From assembly GCF_001676725.1 (NCBI RefSeq), contig NZ_CP016172.1:2294001-2358000 (forward strand): a stretch of 64,000 nucleotides of DNA, read 5' to 3'. This document shows, one piece after another, positions 1 through 9,471 of this stretch. Origin of the DNA: Bordetella flabilis (GTDB taxonomy: Bacteria > Pseudomonadota > Gammaproteobacteria > Burkholderiales > Burkholderiaceae_B). Each line of letters opens with the position of its first letter. Position 1 is the stretch's first letter. The position numbers were made by a program, and so were the translations under genes. The notes beneath the pieces were generated by a model that saw only the letters and a program-made list of their open reading frames with translations, had not been told where the DNA came from and did no database searches.

Positions 1-1873
1 TCATTTTGCGGCCCTGGCCGTCCACGACAAAGCCATGGGTGAGCAGCGCGTTGTACGGAGGCCGTCCGTACAGCATGCATCCGGTCAGCAACGAGGAATG
101 GAACCAGCCGCGGTGCTGGTCCGAACCCTCCAGATAGAGGTCCGCCGGCCATGCCAGCTCTTCGCCGTGCGATCCGGACTGCGTCGCATCCTTGCCCCCC
201 AGGACAGTGAAATGCGTGGTACCTGAATCGAACCACACATCCAGCGTGTCGCGGCTTTTCTCGTACATGTGCGCTTCGTCCCCCAGCAGTTCCCGTGGGT
301 CGAGCGACTGCCAGGTTTCGATGCCGCCCTGTTCGACGCGCTGCGCGATCTGCTCCAGCAGGTCGACGGTGCGTGGGTGCAGCGCACCGGTTTCCTTGTG
401 GACGAAAAATGCCATCGGCACGCCCCATTGGCGTTGCCGCGATAGCGTCCAGTCCGGCCGATTCGCAATCATGGCGTGCAGGCGGGCACGGCCCCAGGCG
501 GGATAGAAGCGCGTGGCCTCGATACCGGCCAGCGCGGATTCCCGCAGCGTCGGTCCGCCGTCGTTCGGCGCGACGTCCATGCCGGCGAACCATTGGTTTG
601 TGGCGCGGTAGATGATGGCGGTCTTGTGCCGCCAACAATGCATGTAGCTGTGCTTGTGCTTTTCGCTGTGCAGCAGCGTGCCCGCTTCGCGCAGGGTTTC
701 GACAATCTTGGGATTGGCATCCCAGATGCTGAGTCCGCCGAACAAAGCCAGCGTCGACGCGAAGCGGCCGTCGCCCATCACGGGGCTCAGGATGTCGGCA
801 TCGGGCAGGCCATGCGCCTTGCACGATACGAAGTCTTCGATACCGTAGGCTGGCGCGGAATGCACGACACCGGTCCCCGTGTCCAGGGTCACGTAGTCGC
901 CCAGGTAGACGGGCGACAGACGGTCATAGGCCGCGTCGATGCGCGCCAGCGGGTGATGGAAGGCGATGCCTGCCAAGGCTTCGCCCGCCGTGGTCGCGAC
1001 GATCTCGCCCTGCAAGCCCCATTGGTCCATGCAGGCCTGCACGCGCTCGGCCGCCACCAGCAGCAGCGGACCCGTGGGCAGCGCAGGCGTAACGCGCACC
1101 AGCGCGTACTGGATTTCCGGATGCAGGTTCAGGGCCTGGTTCGAAGGTATGGTCCAGGGCGTGGTCGTCCAGATGACGATGGCGCCATCGTCCACCGAAG
1201 GCAGGCCGAACGCACGGGCCAAGGCCGGTTTGTCGGCGAAGGGAAACGCGACGTCGACGGCGGGGTCCACCCGGTCCGCGTATTCGACCTCTGCTTCGGC
1301 CAGGGCCGAGCCGCAGTCAAAGCACCAGTTCACGGGCTTCAGGCCGCGGAATACATAGCCTTTTTCGAGGATACGCTTCAAGGCCCGGATCTCATTGGCC
1401 TCGTTGCGATGGTTCATTGTCAGGTAAGGGCGATCCCACTGACCCAGCACGCCCAACCGCTTGAAGTCTTTTTTCTGGCGCTCGATTTGCTCCAGCGCGT
1501 AGGCGCGCGCCTTGGATTGCATTTCCGCCACGGGCAGATTCTTGCCGTACTTTTTCTCGATCTGGATTTCGATGGGCATGCCGTGGCAGTCCCAACCGGG
1601 TACATAGTGCGCGTCATAGCCGGCCATGTTCCGGCTCTTGACGATCATGTCCTTCAGGATCTTGTTGACCGCATGCCCGATGTGAATGTCGCCGTTCGCA
1701 TAGGGCGGGCCGTCGTGCAGCACGAAGCGCGGCCGACCTTTGCTGGCGGCGCGGATGGCCTGATACACATGGTTTTCCTCCCATTCGGCGACCCAGGCGG
1801 GTTCGCGCCTGGCTAGGTCGCCCCGCATCGGAAAGGGGGTGTCGGGCAGGTTGAGTGTCTTTTTATAGTCCAT
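1..1873 (-). CDS. ileS: Isoleucyl-tRNA synthetase (3' end outside window)
   Basis: Class I aminoacyl-tRNA synthetase that charges tRNA-Ile with isoleucine in the cytoplasm and edits misactivated valine. The reading frame begins [18 protein letters not shown], the usual start of bacterial IleS. The nucleotide-binding HIGH motif is at residues 64-67 and is preceded by DGPPYANGD. The frame stays open to the window edge, where it reads GRKM, the first residues of the KMSKS loop. So 624 codons are present and the anticodon-binding and zinc domains lie outside. The start codon lies inside the 3' end of ribF (11 nt overlap), so ribF and ileS are probably co-transcribed and translationally coupled, the ribF-ileS order common in proteobacteria. 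Family assignment is certain; completeness downstream cannot be judged. Confidence 0.97.
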   Translation of the reverse strand, partial: MDYKKTLNLPDTPFPMRGDLARREPAWVAEWEENHVYQAIRAASKGRPRFVLHDGPPYANGDIHIGHAVNKILKDMIVKSRNMAGYDAHYVPGWDCHGMPIEIQIEKKYGKNLPVAEMQSKARAYALEQIERQKKDFKRLGVLGQWDRPYLTMNHRNEANEIRALKRILEKGYVFRGLKPVNWCFDCGSALAEAEVEYADRVDPAVDVAFPFADKPALARAFGLPSVDDGAIVIWTTTPWTIPSNQALNLHPEIQYALVRVTPALPTGPLLLVAAERVQACMDQWGLQGEIVATTAGEALAGIAFHHPLARIDAAYDRLSPVYLGDYVTLDTGTGVVHSAPAYGIEDFVSCKAHGLPDADILSPVMGDGRFASTLALFGGLSIWDANPKIVETLREAGTLLHSEKHKHSYMHCWRHKTAIIYRATNQWFAGMDVAPNDGGPTLRESALAGIEATRFYPAWGRARLHAMIANRPDWTLSRQRQWGVPMAFFVHKETGALHPRTVDLLEQIAQRVEQGGIETWQSLDPRELLGDEAHMYEKSRDTLDVWFDSGTTHFTVLGGKDATQSGSHGEELAWPADLYLEGSDQHRGWFHSSLLTGCMLYGRPPYNALLTHGFVVDGQGRKM

Positions 1874-2831
1874 GAACGGCAAAGTAGGCGCGCGCGTTTC
1901 GCGCGTCTTCGGCGATGGCGGCAGTCAGGGAAGGGAGATCGGGGAACTTTTCTTCGTCCCGCAGCTGTTGCAGGAACTCGACTCGCACGAGTTTACCGTA
2001 AGCGTCCAGCCCGGCGGCGTCCAGCACATGCGCTTCCAGCAGGACCCGGCCATGGTCTTCGACGGTGGGACGCACTCCCAGGCTGGCGACTGCCGGCATT
2101 GGGCTCGGCCCCAGTCCATGCACGCGCACCACATAGATGCCGGACCTTGCGGCGCAGCGCGGCGTCACCCTCAGGTTCAGGGTTGGAAAGCCCAGCGTGC
2201 GGCCGAGCTTGCGACCGTGGATCACATGGCCGCTCAAGTGATAGGCATGGCCCAGCAGATCCTGCGCCCGGGCGAGGTCGCCTACCGCCAAGGCGGTCCG
2301 CACTTCGGAGCTCGAAATGCGATGGCCATGGGCGTCCGTGATGTCTTCCAGCGTTTCCACCTCGAAGCCATGATGCTGGCCGGCTTCGCGCAACAGGCCG
2401 ATATCGCCGCTGCGCTTGCGGCCGAACCGGAAATCGGGGCCTACGAGTATCCAGCGTACCCCCAGGCCATGCACCAGGAGCTGCTCGATGAAGGCGCTGG
2501 GCGACATGTCGGCCAGGTGCCCATTGAAGCGTTCGACCACCACCTGTTCGATCCCGCATCGCGCCAGGGCATCCAGTTTGTCGCGCAGCCCGCTGATCCG
2601 GGTTGGCGCGAGTTCCGGCCGTTGGTTCAGCGCTGCGAAGTACTCGCGGGGATGGGGTTCGAAGGTCATCACGGCCGGCGCCAGCCCACGCGCGCGCGCC
2701 GTGGCGCGCACGCGCGCCAGCATGGCCTGGTGGCCCCGATGGACGCCGTCGAAGTTGCCTATCGTCAGGGCGCAGGGGCGGCGGGCACCGGGCGGGGGAA
2801 GGGAGCGGAAGATGTGCAGCGTGGGTTTCAC
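1863..2831 (-). CDS. ribF: Bifunctional riboflavin kinase / FAD synthetase
   Basis: Makes FMN from riboflavin (kinase) and FAD from FMN (adenylyltransferase). The protein has 322 residues, close to the usual 310-320. The N-terminal nucleotidyltransferase domain shows [10 protein letters not shown] at residues 25-34, and the ISSSEVR segment marks its end. The C-terminal flavokinase domain starts near residue 195 with [15 protein letters not shown]. The gene lies just upstream of ileS, overlaps its start by 11 nt and is divergent from purN. Only about 40 bp separate the two divergent start codons, so their promoters must be packed closely or overlap. The -10-like TACAAT at 2843-2848 would serve purN. 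Confidence 0.95.
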   Translation of the reverse strand: MKPTLHIFRSLPPPGARRPCALTIGNFDGVHRGHQAMLARVRATARARGLAPAVMTFEPHPREYFAALNQRPELAPTRISGLRDKLDALARCGIEQVVVERFNGHLADMSPSAFIEQLLVHGLGVRWILVGPDFRFGRKRSGDIGLLREAGQHHGFEVETLEDITDAHGHRISSSEVRTALAVGDLARAQDLLGHAYHLSGHVIHGRKLGRTLGFPTLNLRVTPRCAARSGIYVVRVHGLGPSPMPAVASLGVRPTVEDHGRVLLEAHVLDAAGLDAYGKLVRVEFLQQLRDEEKFPDLPSLTAAIAEDARNARAYFAVHGL

Positions 2832-2873
2832 GGACGAGAGTTTACAATTTTGCCGGCGTGCTCTTTATTTCGT

Positions 2874-3572
2874 GTGGAACCTGATACCTTGGCAGCTATA
2901 TCCTCGGGCCGGCGGCGGCTCGTTATTCTTATTTCGGGCCGCGGCAGCAATATGCGCGCGCTGGTGCAGGCGTGCCGGCAGGAGAACTGGCCGGCGGACG
3001 TATGCGCCGTCATATCGAGCCGCCCGGACGCGCCCGGCCTGCAATGGGCATCCGAGGCCGGCATACCTACCGCCAGCGTCTACCATCGCGACTTTGCCAG
3101 CCGGGAAGCCTTCGACGCGGCGTTGGCACGGGAAATCGACCGCCATGCCCCCGACTATGTCATCCTGGCGGGCTTTATGCGCGTGCTCACGGCCGGCTTC
3201 GTGAACCGATACGCCGAGCGGCTGGTCAATATCCACCCATCGTTGTTGCCCGCCTTTCCCGGCCTGCATACTCACGCGCAGGCCCTGGCCACGGGTGTGC
3301 AGGCGCATGGCTGCACTGTCCACTTCGTGACGCCCTTGCTCGATCACGGACCCATCGTCGCCCAGGGCTGCGTGCCGGTCCTGCCGGGCGACACGCCGGA
3401 CAGCCTGGCCGGACGCGTCCTGGATATGGAGCACCGCGTTTTCCCCGCCGCCGTGCGCTGGCTGGCAGAGGGGCGAGTCCGGCTGGCACCGGATCATCGC
3501 GTCGACGTGCAGGGCAACCCGCAGCGCCTTTTCGTCTGGTCCGCCCCGGACTCGCCGAACCATAATGAATGA
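2874..3572 (+). CDS. purN: Phosphoribosylglycinamide formyltransferase (GART)
   Basis: Transfers a formyl group from 10-formyl-tetrahydrofolate to GAR, the third step of purine synthesis. The Rossmann-type start ILISGRGSNM, the catalytic block NIHPSLLPAFPG (Asn and His) and LLDHGPIVAQ (catalytic Asp) are all present. There is no ATG before the conserved core. The start used here is GTG at 2874; TTG at 2889 is the alternative and gives a shorter N terminus. Neither has a strong Shine-Dalgarno, so the first 10-15 residues are uncertain. Usual length is about 210-230 residues and this start gives 232. The stop overlaps the first possible ATG of the next frame (3565). purL, another enzyme of the pathway, is at the far end of the window. 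Confidence 0.9.
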   Translation: MEPDTLAAISSGRRRLVILISGRGSNMRALVQACRQENWPADVCAVISSRPDAPGLQWASEAGIPTASVYHRDFASREAFDAALAREIDRHAPDYVILAGFMRVLTAGFVNRYAERLVNIHPSLLPAFPGLHTHAQALATGVQAHGCTVHFVTPLLDHGPIVAQGCVPVLPGDTPDSLAGRVLDMEHRVFPAAVRWLAEGRVRLAPDHRVDVQGNPQRLFVWSAPDSPNHNE

Positions 3573-3606
3573 CATCGACGGGCCTCGCGCCCGTCAGGGA
3601 ATCGTA

Positions 3607-5235
3607 ATGAAGAAACCGCACAACGCGGCAGGCAGAGCCCCCGCATCGCGCCCCGGCGCGGCCGATCGGCCCCGTCCGTCTTTCGCCGCGATACGGCTGG
3701 ACCAGGTCCAGAAGGTACTTGGCGAAATGCTGCAGTGGTCGATGCCGGCCGACGCCACGCTGACCCGTTGGCTGCGCGCCCACCCCGGCCTGGGCAGCCG
3801 CGACCGTGCAGAAGTGTCGGAAGCCGCCTATGACGTGTTGCGCAACCTGCGCCGTTACCGTCGCCTGGGGGAGAGCGGCACCGGGCCGGCCGCCCGGCGG
3901 CTGGCCATCCAGGGCCTTGCGGCCACTCTGGGACCGGAGGCGTTGCGTGAGGCGCTCACGCCCGAGGAAAGCGATTGGCTGCACCATACCTCGCGCATCG
4001 ATCCCGCTACCTTGCCGCGTGCGGTCCGCGCCAGCCTGCCCGATTGGCTGGAAGAACGGCTGGGCGCCATGGAGAATGCCGACGCGCTCATCGACGCTCT
4101 CAATCGTCCTGCCCCCCTGGACATCCGGGTCAATCCGCTGAAGGCGGATCGCGACGCCATCCTGCGCGGCTTGCGGGACGGGCCGGGAGGGCGCTACGAG
4201 CCCCGGCCGACGCCGTATTCCCCCTGGGGCATACGGCTGCAGGGCCGCCCGCCGGTCAATCGCTGGCCCCAGTTCGAGGCGGGGGACATCGAAGTGCAGG
4301 ATGAAGGCAGTCAGCTGCTGGCCCTGCTGGTGGCGCCGCGCCGCGGCGAAATGGTGATCGACTTCTGCGCAGGCGCTGGCGGCAAGACCCTGCTGCTGGG
4401 CGCGCTGATGCGCTCCACGGGGCGGCTGTACGCCTTCGACGTGTCGGCGGCTCGCCTGGCCCGTGCCAAGCCGCGCTTCGCCCGCAGCGGCTTGTCGAAC
4501 GTGGTCCCCGTGGTGCTGGACGGTGAAAACGACGCGCGCGTCAAGCGCTTGGCGGGCAAGGCCCAGCGTGTACTGGTCGACGCGCCCTGCAGCGGAATCG
4601 GGACCTTGCGCCGCAATCCCGACCTGAAGTGGCGCCAACATCCGGAAGCGCTGCAGAACCTCGGCGCGCTGCAGTCGCGCATCCTGGCGTCCGCCGCGCG
4701 CTGTGTCGCGCCGGGTGGGCGTCTGGTGTATGCGACATGCAGCCTGCTTCCGGAGGAGAATGAGATCCAGGCCGAGATTTTCCTAGCCGCGCATCCCGAA
4801 TTCGAACGCGTCGACGCCGCCGCGCTGCTAGGCTCCCGGTGCGAGGGGTTGAACCTGACGGGGCCTTATATGCAACTGCGGCCCGATGCGCACGGCACCG
4901 ATGGCTTTTTCGCGGCCGTGTTCGAGAAGCGCAAGACTGTAGCCTTGACTGAGCCGGCGGCCGCGGCTGCCGAACTGGCCGAGCCTGTCGGGGCGCCCGA
5001 GACTGCTGAGCCTGCCCGATTAGCGGAGAGTGCCGAAATTGTTGAAGCCGCTGAGACGGCTGAGACGGTACGAACGGGGGCAACGGCCGTCGTAGATGAG
5101 ACGGGGGGAAGCGCGGGAACCGGGGCGGCCACCGGGGCAAGCGCAATAGCCACCGGCGCAGACCTTCCCGCGAATAGTGGAACCGCCGCCGTGCCGGGGA
5201 AGCGCAAGTCGGGGTCGTCGAAGCGCCCATCGTAA
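3607..5235 (+). CDS. rsmB: RsmB-type 16S rRNA (cytosine-5) methyltransferase with long C-terminal tail
   Basis: SAM-dependent methyltransferase of the RsmB/NOP2 family, which methylates C967 of 16S rRNA in E. coli. An N-terminal NusB-like helical domain is followed by the SAM site FCAGAGGK near residue 252. The two conserved cysteines sit in DAPCSG (about 324) and ATCS (about 376). The start at 3607 is preferred because CAGGGA lies 6 nt before it; an in-frame ATG at 3565 would add 14 residues and overlap purN. The family normally ends shortly after the FFAAVFEK segment. Here roughly 100 further residues follow, very rich in Ala, Glu, Thr and Val and ending in a basic KRKSGSSKRPS stretch. No known domain is recognisable in that tail, and it is probably disordered. 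Confidence 0.9.
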   Translation: MKKPHNAAGRAPASRPGAADRPRPSFAAIRLDQVQKVLGEMLQWSMPADATLTRWLRAHPGLGSRDRAEVSEAAYDVLRNLRRYRRLGESGTGPAARRLAIQGLAATLGPEALREALTPEESDWLHHTSRIDPATLPRAVRASLPDWLEERLGAMENADALIDALNRPAPLDIRVNPLKADRDAILRGLRDGPGGRYEPRPTPYSPWGIRLQGRPPVNRWPQFEAGDIEVQDEGSQLLALLVAPRRGEMVIDFCAGAGGKTLLLGALMRSTGRLYAFDVSAARLARAKPRFARSGLSNVVPVVLDGENDARVKRLAGKAQRVLVDAPCSGIGTLRRNPDLKWRQHPEALQNLGALQSRILASAARCVAPGGRLVYATCSLLPEENEIQAEIFLAAHPEFERVDAAALLGSRCEGLNLTGPYMQLRPDAHGTDGFFAAVFEKRKTVALTEPAAAAAELAEPVGAPETAEPARLAESAEIVEAAETAETVRTGATAVVDETGGSAGTGAATGASAIATGADLPANSGTAAVPGKRKSGSSKRPS

Positions 5236-5260
5236 GTGGCGGGACGCGGTGGTCAGCCCG

Positions 5261-5815
5261 CTAGCGGGCTGGCATCGCCCGGACCGGCTTCCCAGGGACA
5301 ACGGTGACGGTACCCTGCACCGAGCGGGTGCCCAGCTCGCGCGATTGGAAATATACGCGCCAGGCGACCACGTCCTGGCCACGCTGGGCATCCGGGTGGT
5401 ACACCACCTGGGTGACCGGCACCTTGACGTGCCGGCATTTGGCGGGCTGCGTGGCCAACTCGGATATCGTATTTACCACCAGTTTGCCCAGCAGCGGTCG
5501 CGTCGTGATGGCCACCGGCGGTGCGCGCATCGCCCGGCAGTCGCTGCCCTGTATTTCGTAGTACCTTGCCAGCACCATGGGCGTCCCCGCGACGACCTGC
5601 CATGGCTGGCGCTGTTCGTCCGCGGCATGGCCCTTGCTAGGCGAAAGAAGCAGCCAGACAGCAATGCTTGTGGCATAAAAGTAACGGCTGCGGGGGTGTC
5701 CGCGTCGCGGCTTCGCAGGCCGGCTGGAAGCAGCATAAGCTGACTTCACGGGGCCAAAGCGGTCTGGCGGAGAGGTTGTCGTTGAAAAAGCGGACAAGAT
5801 GAGCACAGGAAGCAT
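5261..5815 (-). CDS. Putative exported protein of unknown function
   Basis: I do not recognise this protein. It has 184 residues from the only ATG. A hydrophobic stretch (about residues 46-64, AVWLLLSP) followed by GHAADEQ looks like a signal peptide, and a shorter product starting at an internal GTG (near 5749) would place it better. The mature part contains two cysteines (in GSDCRAM and PAKCRHV), which could form one disulphide, and short beta-prone segments such as VVAWRVYFQSRELGTRSVQG. It is convergent with rsmB and divergent from the desaturase gene. No Shine-Dalgarno is visible before the ATG, so the start is unsure. The long open frame, signal-like segment and lack of an overlapping better frame argue that it is real. 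Confidence 0.6.
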   Translation of the reverse strand: MLPVLILSAFSTTTSPPDRFGPVKSAYAASSRPAKPRRGHPRSRYFYATSIAVWLLLSPSKGHAADEQRQPWQVVAGTPMVLARYYEIQGSDCRAMRAPPVAITTRPLLGKLVVNTISELATQPAKCRHVKVPVTQVVYHPDAQRGQDVVAWRVYFQSRELGTRSVQGTVTVVPGKPVRAMPAR

Positions 5816-5856
5816 GTCGTTTGGAGGATTTTACCGAACATTGGCCACGTTTTTAT

Positions 5857-5898
5857 TTGCGGTGCGCGCTGTCATAACACCGCAAGGTACGCTACACT
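5857..5898 (+). promoter_or_regulatory. Candidate operator and promoter of the desaturase gene
   Basis: A perfect 8-bp inverted repeat, TTGCGGTG (5857-5864) and CACCGCAA (5878-5885) with a 13-nt centre, is followed by a -10-like TACACT at 5893-5898. With a 17-bp spacer the -35 hexamer would fall inside the repeat, the usual position for a repressor site. The repeat is seen directly; the regulator is unknown. Confidence 0.45.
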
Positions 5899-5934
5899 CA
5901 AAAACACGCAATTTCCGAGGTTTCCACACCTGAT

Positions 5935-7143
5935 ATGGATTACGTCTTTTCTTTTGTCTCCGGCGGTTTTCTCCAGGCCTCCTGGTGGCAGATCGTTGCC
6001 TTCACCTTGCTGGCCACACACATCACGATTGTCGCGGTCACGGTGTTCCTGCATCGCAGCCAAGCGCATCGTGGTCTCGATCTTCACCCAGCGGTGATGC
6101 ACTTCTTCCGCTTCTGGCTTTGGATGACGACCGGCATGGTGACCAAAGAATGGGTCGCCATACACCGGAAACACCACGCCAAGTGCGAACGCGACGGCGA
6201 TCCTCACTCGCCCATGCTGTTCGGCATATGGAAGGTGCTGTTCCGTGGCGCCGAGCTCTATCGGCAGGAAGCCACCAACGCCGAAACCACCGCCAAGTTC
6301 GGTCACGGCACGCCGGACGACTGGCTCGAGCGCAATGTCTATGCTCGCCACAGCCTGCTGGGCGTGATGATCATGCTGGGCATCGATATCGCCATGTTCG
6401 GCGCGCTCGGCGTCACGGTGTGGGCTGTCCAGATGGCCTGGATTCCGTTCTGGGCCGCCGGCGTCGTGAACGGCATCGGCCACTACTGGGGCTATCGCAA
6501 CTACGCCAGCCCGGACACCAGCACCAACGTGTTCCCGTGGGGCATCATCATCGGTGGCGAAGAATTGCACAACAATCACCACGCCTACGGCACCTCGGCC
6601 AAGTTTTCGGCCAAGTGGTACGAGTTCGATATCGGTTGGGGCTATATCCGCATTCTGCAGTTCCTGGGTCTGGCCAAGATCAAGAAGGTCGCTCCCAAGC
6701 TCAAGCTGGATCCGACCAAGCCTATGGTCGATCAGAGCACCTTGCAGGGTGTCATCACGCACCGCTATGAAGTCATGGCCCGCTACGCGGATATCGTCAA
6801 GACCGCGGCCCGCGAGGAAATGAACAAGCTCAAGTCCTCACGACGTCCCGACGCGGCCGACTGCAGCTGGACTACTTTGCGTCATGTGCGCCGCTGGCTG
6901 CACCGGTCCGAGGACGTCCTGCAGCCCGAGCAAGTGGCGCAGGTGGATAAGGCCATCGCGGGCAACCAGTCGTTGTCCACCCTGGTACAGATGCGCCGTG
7001 AACTCGGCCGCCTGTGGGAGAGCTCGAGCGCCAGCAGCGAGCAGTTGTTGAGCCATTTGCAGGCCTGGTGCCAGCGCGCGCAGCAAAGTGGCATTGAAGG
7101 GCTGGAGCAGTTCGCCGACCGACTCCGCCGCTATGCGGCATGA
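5935..7143 (+). CDS. Membrane fatty-acid (acyl lipid/acyl-CoA) desaturase, DesA type
   Basis: Membrane di-iron desaturase that introduces a double bond into fatty acyl chains. The three histidine boxes that bind the two irons are HRSQAHR (residues 40-46), HRKHH (77-81) and HNNHH (about 211-215), in the spacing of the delta-9 family. Hydrophobic segments flank them (VAFTLLATHITIVAVTVFL, LLGVMIMLGIDIAMFGALG). After the enzyme core, about 130 residues of charged, helical sequence follow (from about residue 270), containing an HVRRWLH..ED segment. That length is seen in some betaproteobacterial homologues but is longer than the minimal enzyme. Its stop overlaps the uvrD start (ATGA). Electron donor and exact substrate cannot be told from sequence. 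Confidence 0.9.
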   Translation: MDYVFSFVSGGFLQASWWQIVAFTLLATHITIVAVTVFLHRSQAHRGLDLHPAVMHFFRFWLWMTTGMVTKEWVAIHRKHHAKCERDGDPHSPMLFGIWKVLFRGAELYRQEATNAETTAKFGHGTPDDWLERNVYARHSLLGVMIMLGIDIAMFGALGVTVWAVQMAWIPFWAAGVVNGIGHYWGYRNYASPDTSTNVFPWGIIIGGEELHNNHHAYGTSAKFSAKWYEFDIGWGYIRILQFLGLAKIKKVAPKLKLDPTKPMVDQSTLQGVITHRYEVMARYADIVKTAAREEMNKLKSSRRPDAADCSWTTLRHVRRWLHRSEDVLQPEQVAQVDKAIAGNQSLSTLVQMRRELGRLWESSSASSEQLLSHLQAWCQRAQQSGIEGLEQFADRLRRYAA

Positions 7144-9431
7144 TCGACAAGTTAAACCCGGAACAACGCGCCGCCGTTACGCTTGAACCGCAGCACGCCC
7201 TGGTCCTGGCCGGGGCGGGCAGCGGCAAGACCCGCGTGCTCACCACGCGCATGGCCTGGCTGATCCAGAATGGCTTGGCCAGTCCCTACGGGCTCCTTGC
7301 GGTCACCTTCACGAACAAGGCCGCCCGCGAGATGCTCACACGCATCTCCGCCATACTGCCGATCGATACCCGCGGCCTTTGGGTGGGCACCTTTCACGGG
7401 CTTTGCAACAGACTGCTGCGCGCGCACCATCGCGACGCCGGCTTGCCGCAAGCGTTCCAGATCCTGGATACCGCCGATCAACTCGCCGCCATCAAGCGCC
7501 TGCTCAAGGCCAATGGCGTTGACGACGAGAAGTATCCGCCACGCGATGTGCAGCGCTTCATCAACGGGGCGAAAGAAGAAGGCCAGCGTCCCGCCGACGT
7601 TGAAGCCTGGGACAGCCACCGCCGGCGCCTGATCGAGATCTACCAGCTCTACGAGACGCAGTGCCAACGCGAAGGGGTGGTGGACTTCCCCGAACTGCTC
7701 CTGCGTGCCTATGAACTGCTTTCGCGCAACGCCCCGGTGCGCGAACATTACCAGCGCCGGTTCCGTCATATCCTGGTGGACGAGTTCCAGGATACCAACA
7801 CGCTGCAATACAAATGGCTGCGCCTGTTGGCGGGTGGCGGGGCCTTTATCTTTGCGGTGGGGGACGACGACCAGTCCATATATGCATTCCGTGGCGCGAA
7901 TGTGGGCAACATGGCCGACTTCGAACGCGACTATGCGCACGGCACCGTCATACGGCTGGAGCAGAATTACCGGTCCTATGGCCATATCCTGGATGCAGCC
8001 AACGCCCTGATCGGCCATAACAGCGGACGCCTGGGCAAGAACCTCTGGACGGAGCAGGGTGAAGGCGAGCCGGTTCGCGTCATTGAACAGCCGTCCGATG
8101 GCATGGAAGCGCACTGGGTGGTCGACGAGATCCGCGCGCTGGTCAACGATGGCCGGCTACGCCGCGAGATCGCGGTGCTCTACCGCAGTAACGCGCAATC
8201 CCGGGTGCTGGAGCATGCGCTGTTCTCTGCGGGCATCGCGTACAAGGTCTATGGCGGTCTGCGTTTTTTCGAGCGCCAGGAAATCAAGCATGCGCTGGCC
8301 TACCTGCGTTTGATCGCAAACCCGCATGACGATACCTCGTGGATGCGCGTGGTCAATTTCCCGGCACGGGGCATCGGTGCCCGTACGCTGGAGCAACTGG
8401 CCGATGCCGCGCGTGCGCACGACACCAGTCTCTACGGCGCAGTGGCTCGCGTCGCAGGCAAGGGCGGCTCCAATCTGGCGCAGTTCGCGACGTTGATCGG
8501 CCGCATGGCCGACGACACGCGCGAATTGCCTTTGCCCGAAATGGTCGAGCATGTGCTGGAAGCCAGTGGTCTGCTGGAGCATTACCGTGGTGAACGAGAG
8601 GGTGCTGAACGGATCGAGAACCTGAACGAACTCGTGACGGCGGCCGCCGTTTTCTCCACCGAGGAGAATTTCGACGGTTTGCCCGCTGGAGTTACGGCGC
8701 AACGCGATCCCGCCGCCAGCGTCGACGCAGTGCCGGGTACGCCTGCCGCGCCCTCCGACGAGGGTCTCACGCCCTTGGCGGCGTTCCTGTCGCACGCTGC
8801 GCTGGAGGCCGGCGACAACCAGGCGCAGGCCGGGCAGGACGCGGTGCAGTTGATGACTGTCCACGCGGCCAAGGGGCTGGAGTTCGATGCTGTTTTCATC
8901 ACCGGCCTGGAAGAGGGTCTGTTTCCTCACGAAAACAGTGTGCTGGAGCAATCCGGGCTGGAGGAAGAGCGCCGCTTGATGTACGTGGCCATTACGCGGG
9001 CGCGAGAGCGCCTGTATCTGAGCCTTGCCCAGAGCCGTATGCTGCACGGGCAGACACGCTATGCCATGCGGTCGCGCTTTCTTTCTGAAATCCCGGAGCA
9101 GCACCTGAAGTGGTTGACGCCCCGTACCGGTATTGCGGACGGCTATGGCGCGGCCTCGGGTGCCTGGAGCGGCGCGGCGCGCGATGCGTTCGGCCGCAAG
9201 CCTACGGGTGCCGTCGCACCGCGCCAGCCGCGCGGCGTCTCATCTGGCGTGACCGTCGGAGACCGCCACTACCGGATCGGGCAGGGCGTGCGGCACGCCC
9301 GTTTCGGTGATGGCACCATCATTGGCCTGAGCGGCACGGGGCAGGACGCGCAGGCGCAGATCCAGTTTCGTGACGTCGGCGCCAAGACCCTGGCATTGGG
9401 CATCGCCAAACTGGACGTCATCGCAAGTTGA
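7140..9431 (+). CDS. uvrD: UvrD/Rep-type ATP-dependent DNA helicase (superfamily 1)
   Basis: 3'-5' DNA helicase for repair and replication-fork processing. Walker A AGAGSGKT is at residues 24-31, motif II VDEFQDTN near 212, QSIYAFRGA after it, and motif VI YVAITRARERLYLS near the end. The 763-residue length suits UvrD/Rep rather than RecB. The C terminus (GDRHYRIGQGVRHARFGDGTIIGLSG) is the UvrD Tudor-like tail that contacts RNA polymerase, which favours UvrD over Rep. The ATG overlaps the desaturase stop by 4 nt (ATGA), so it is translated from the same mRNA. No LexA box is visible directly upstream; any SOS control would have to act on the desaturase promoter. Confidence 0.93.
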   Translation: MIDKLNPEQRAAVTLEPQHALVLAGAGSGKTRVLTTRMAWLIQNGLASPYGLLAVTFTNKAAREMLTRISAILPIDTRGLWVGTFHGLCNRLLRAHHRDAGLPQAFQILDTADQLAAIKRLLKANGVDDEKYPPRDVQRFINGAKEEGQRPADVEAWDSHRRRLIEIYQLYETQCQREGVVDFPELLLRAYELLSRNAPVREHYQRRFRHILVDEFQDTNTLQYKWLRLLAGGGAFIFAVGDDDQSIYAFRGANVGNMADFERDYAHGTVIRLEQNYRSYGHILDAANALIGHNSGRLGKNLWTEQGEGEPVRVIEQPSDGMEAHWVVDEIRALVNDGRLRREIAVLYRSNAQSRVLEHALFSAGIAYKVYGGLRFFERQEIKHALAYLRLIANPHDDTSWMRVVNFPARGIGARTLEQLADAARAHDTSLYGAVARVAGKGGSNLAQFATLIGRMADDTRELPLPEMVEHVLEASGLLEHYRGEREGAERIENLNELVTAAAVFSTEENFDGLPAGVTAQRDPAASVDAVPGTPAAPSDEGLTPLAAFLSHAALEAGDNQAQAGQDAVQLMTVHAAKGLEFDAVFITGLEEGLFPHENSVLEQSGLEEERRLMYVAITRARERLYLSLAQSRMLHGQTRYAMRSRFLSEIPEQHLKWLTPRTGIADGYGAASGAWSGAARDAFGRKPTGAVAPRQPRGVSSGVTVGDRHYRIGQGVRHARFGDGTIIGLSGTGQDAQAQIQFRDVGAKTLALGIAKLDVIAS

Positions 9432-9471
9432 CAGGCCGGGCGCCAGCGAGCGCCGGGCCTGCTTGCGGCCG

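Noticed and set aside
476..1816. Long plus-strand open frame of 446 codons
   Set aside because: It is antisense to ileS, whose HIGH motif and conserved sequence run through the whole interval. GC-rich DNA leaves long open antisense frames.
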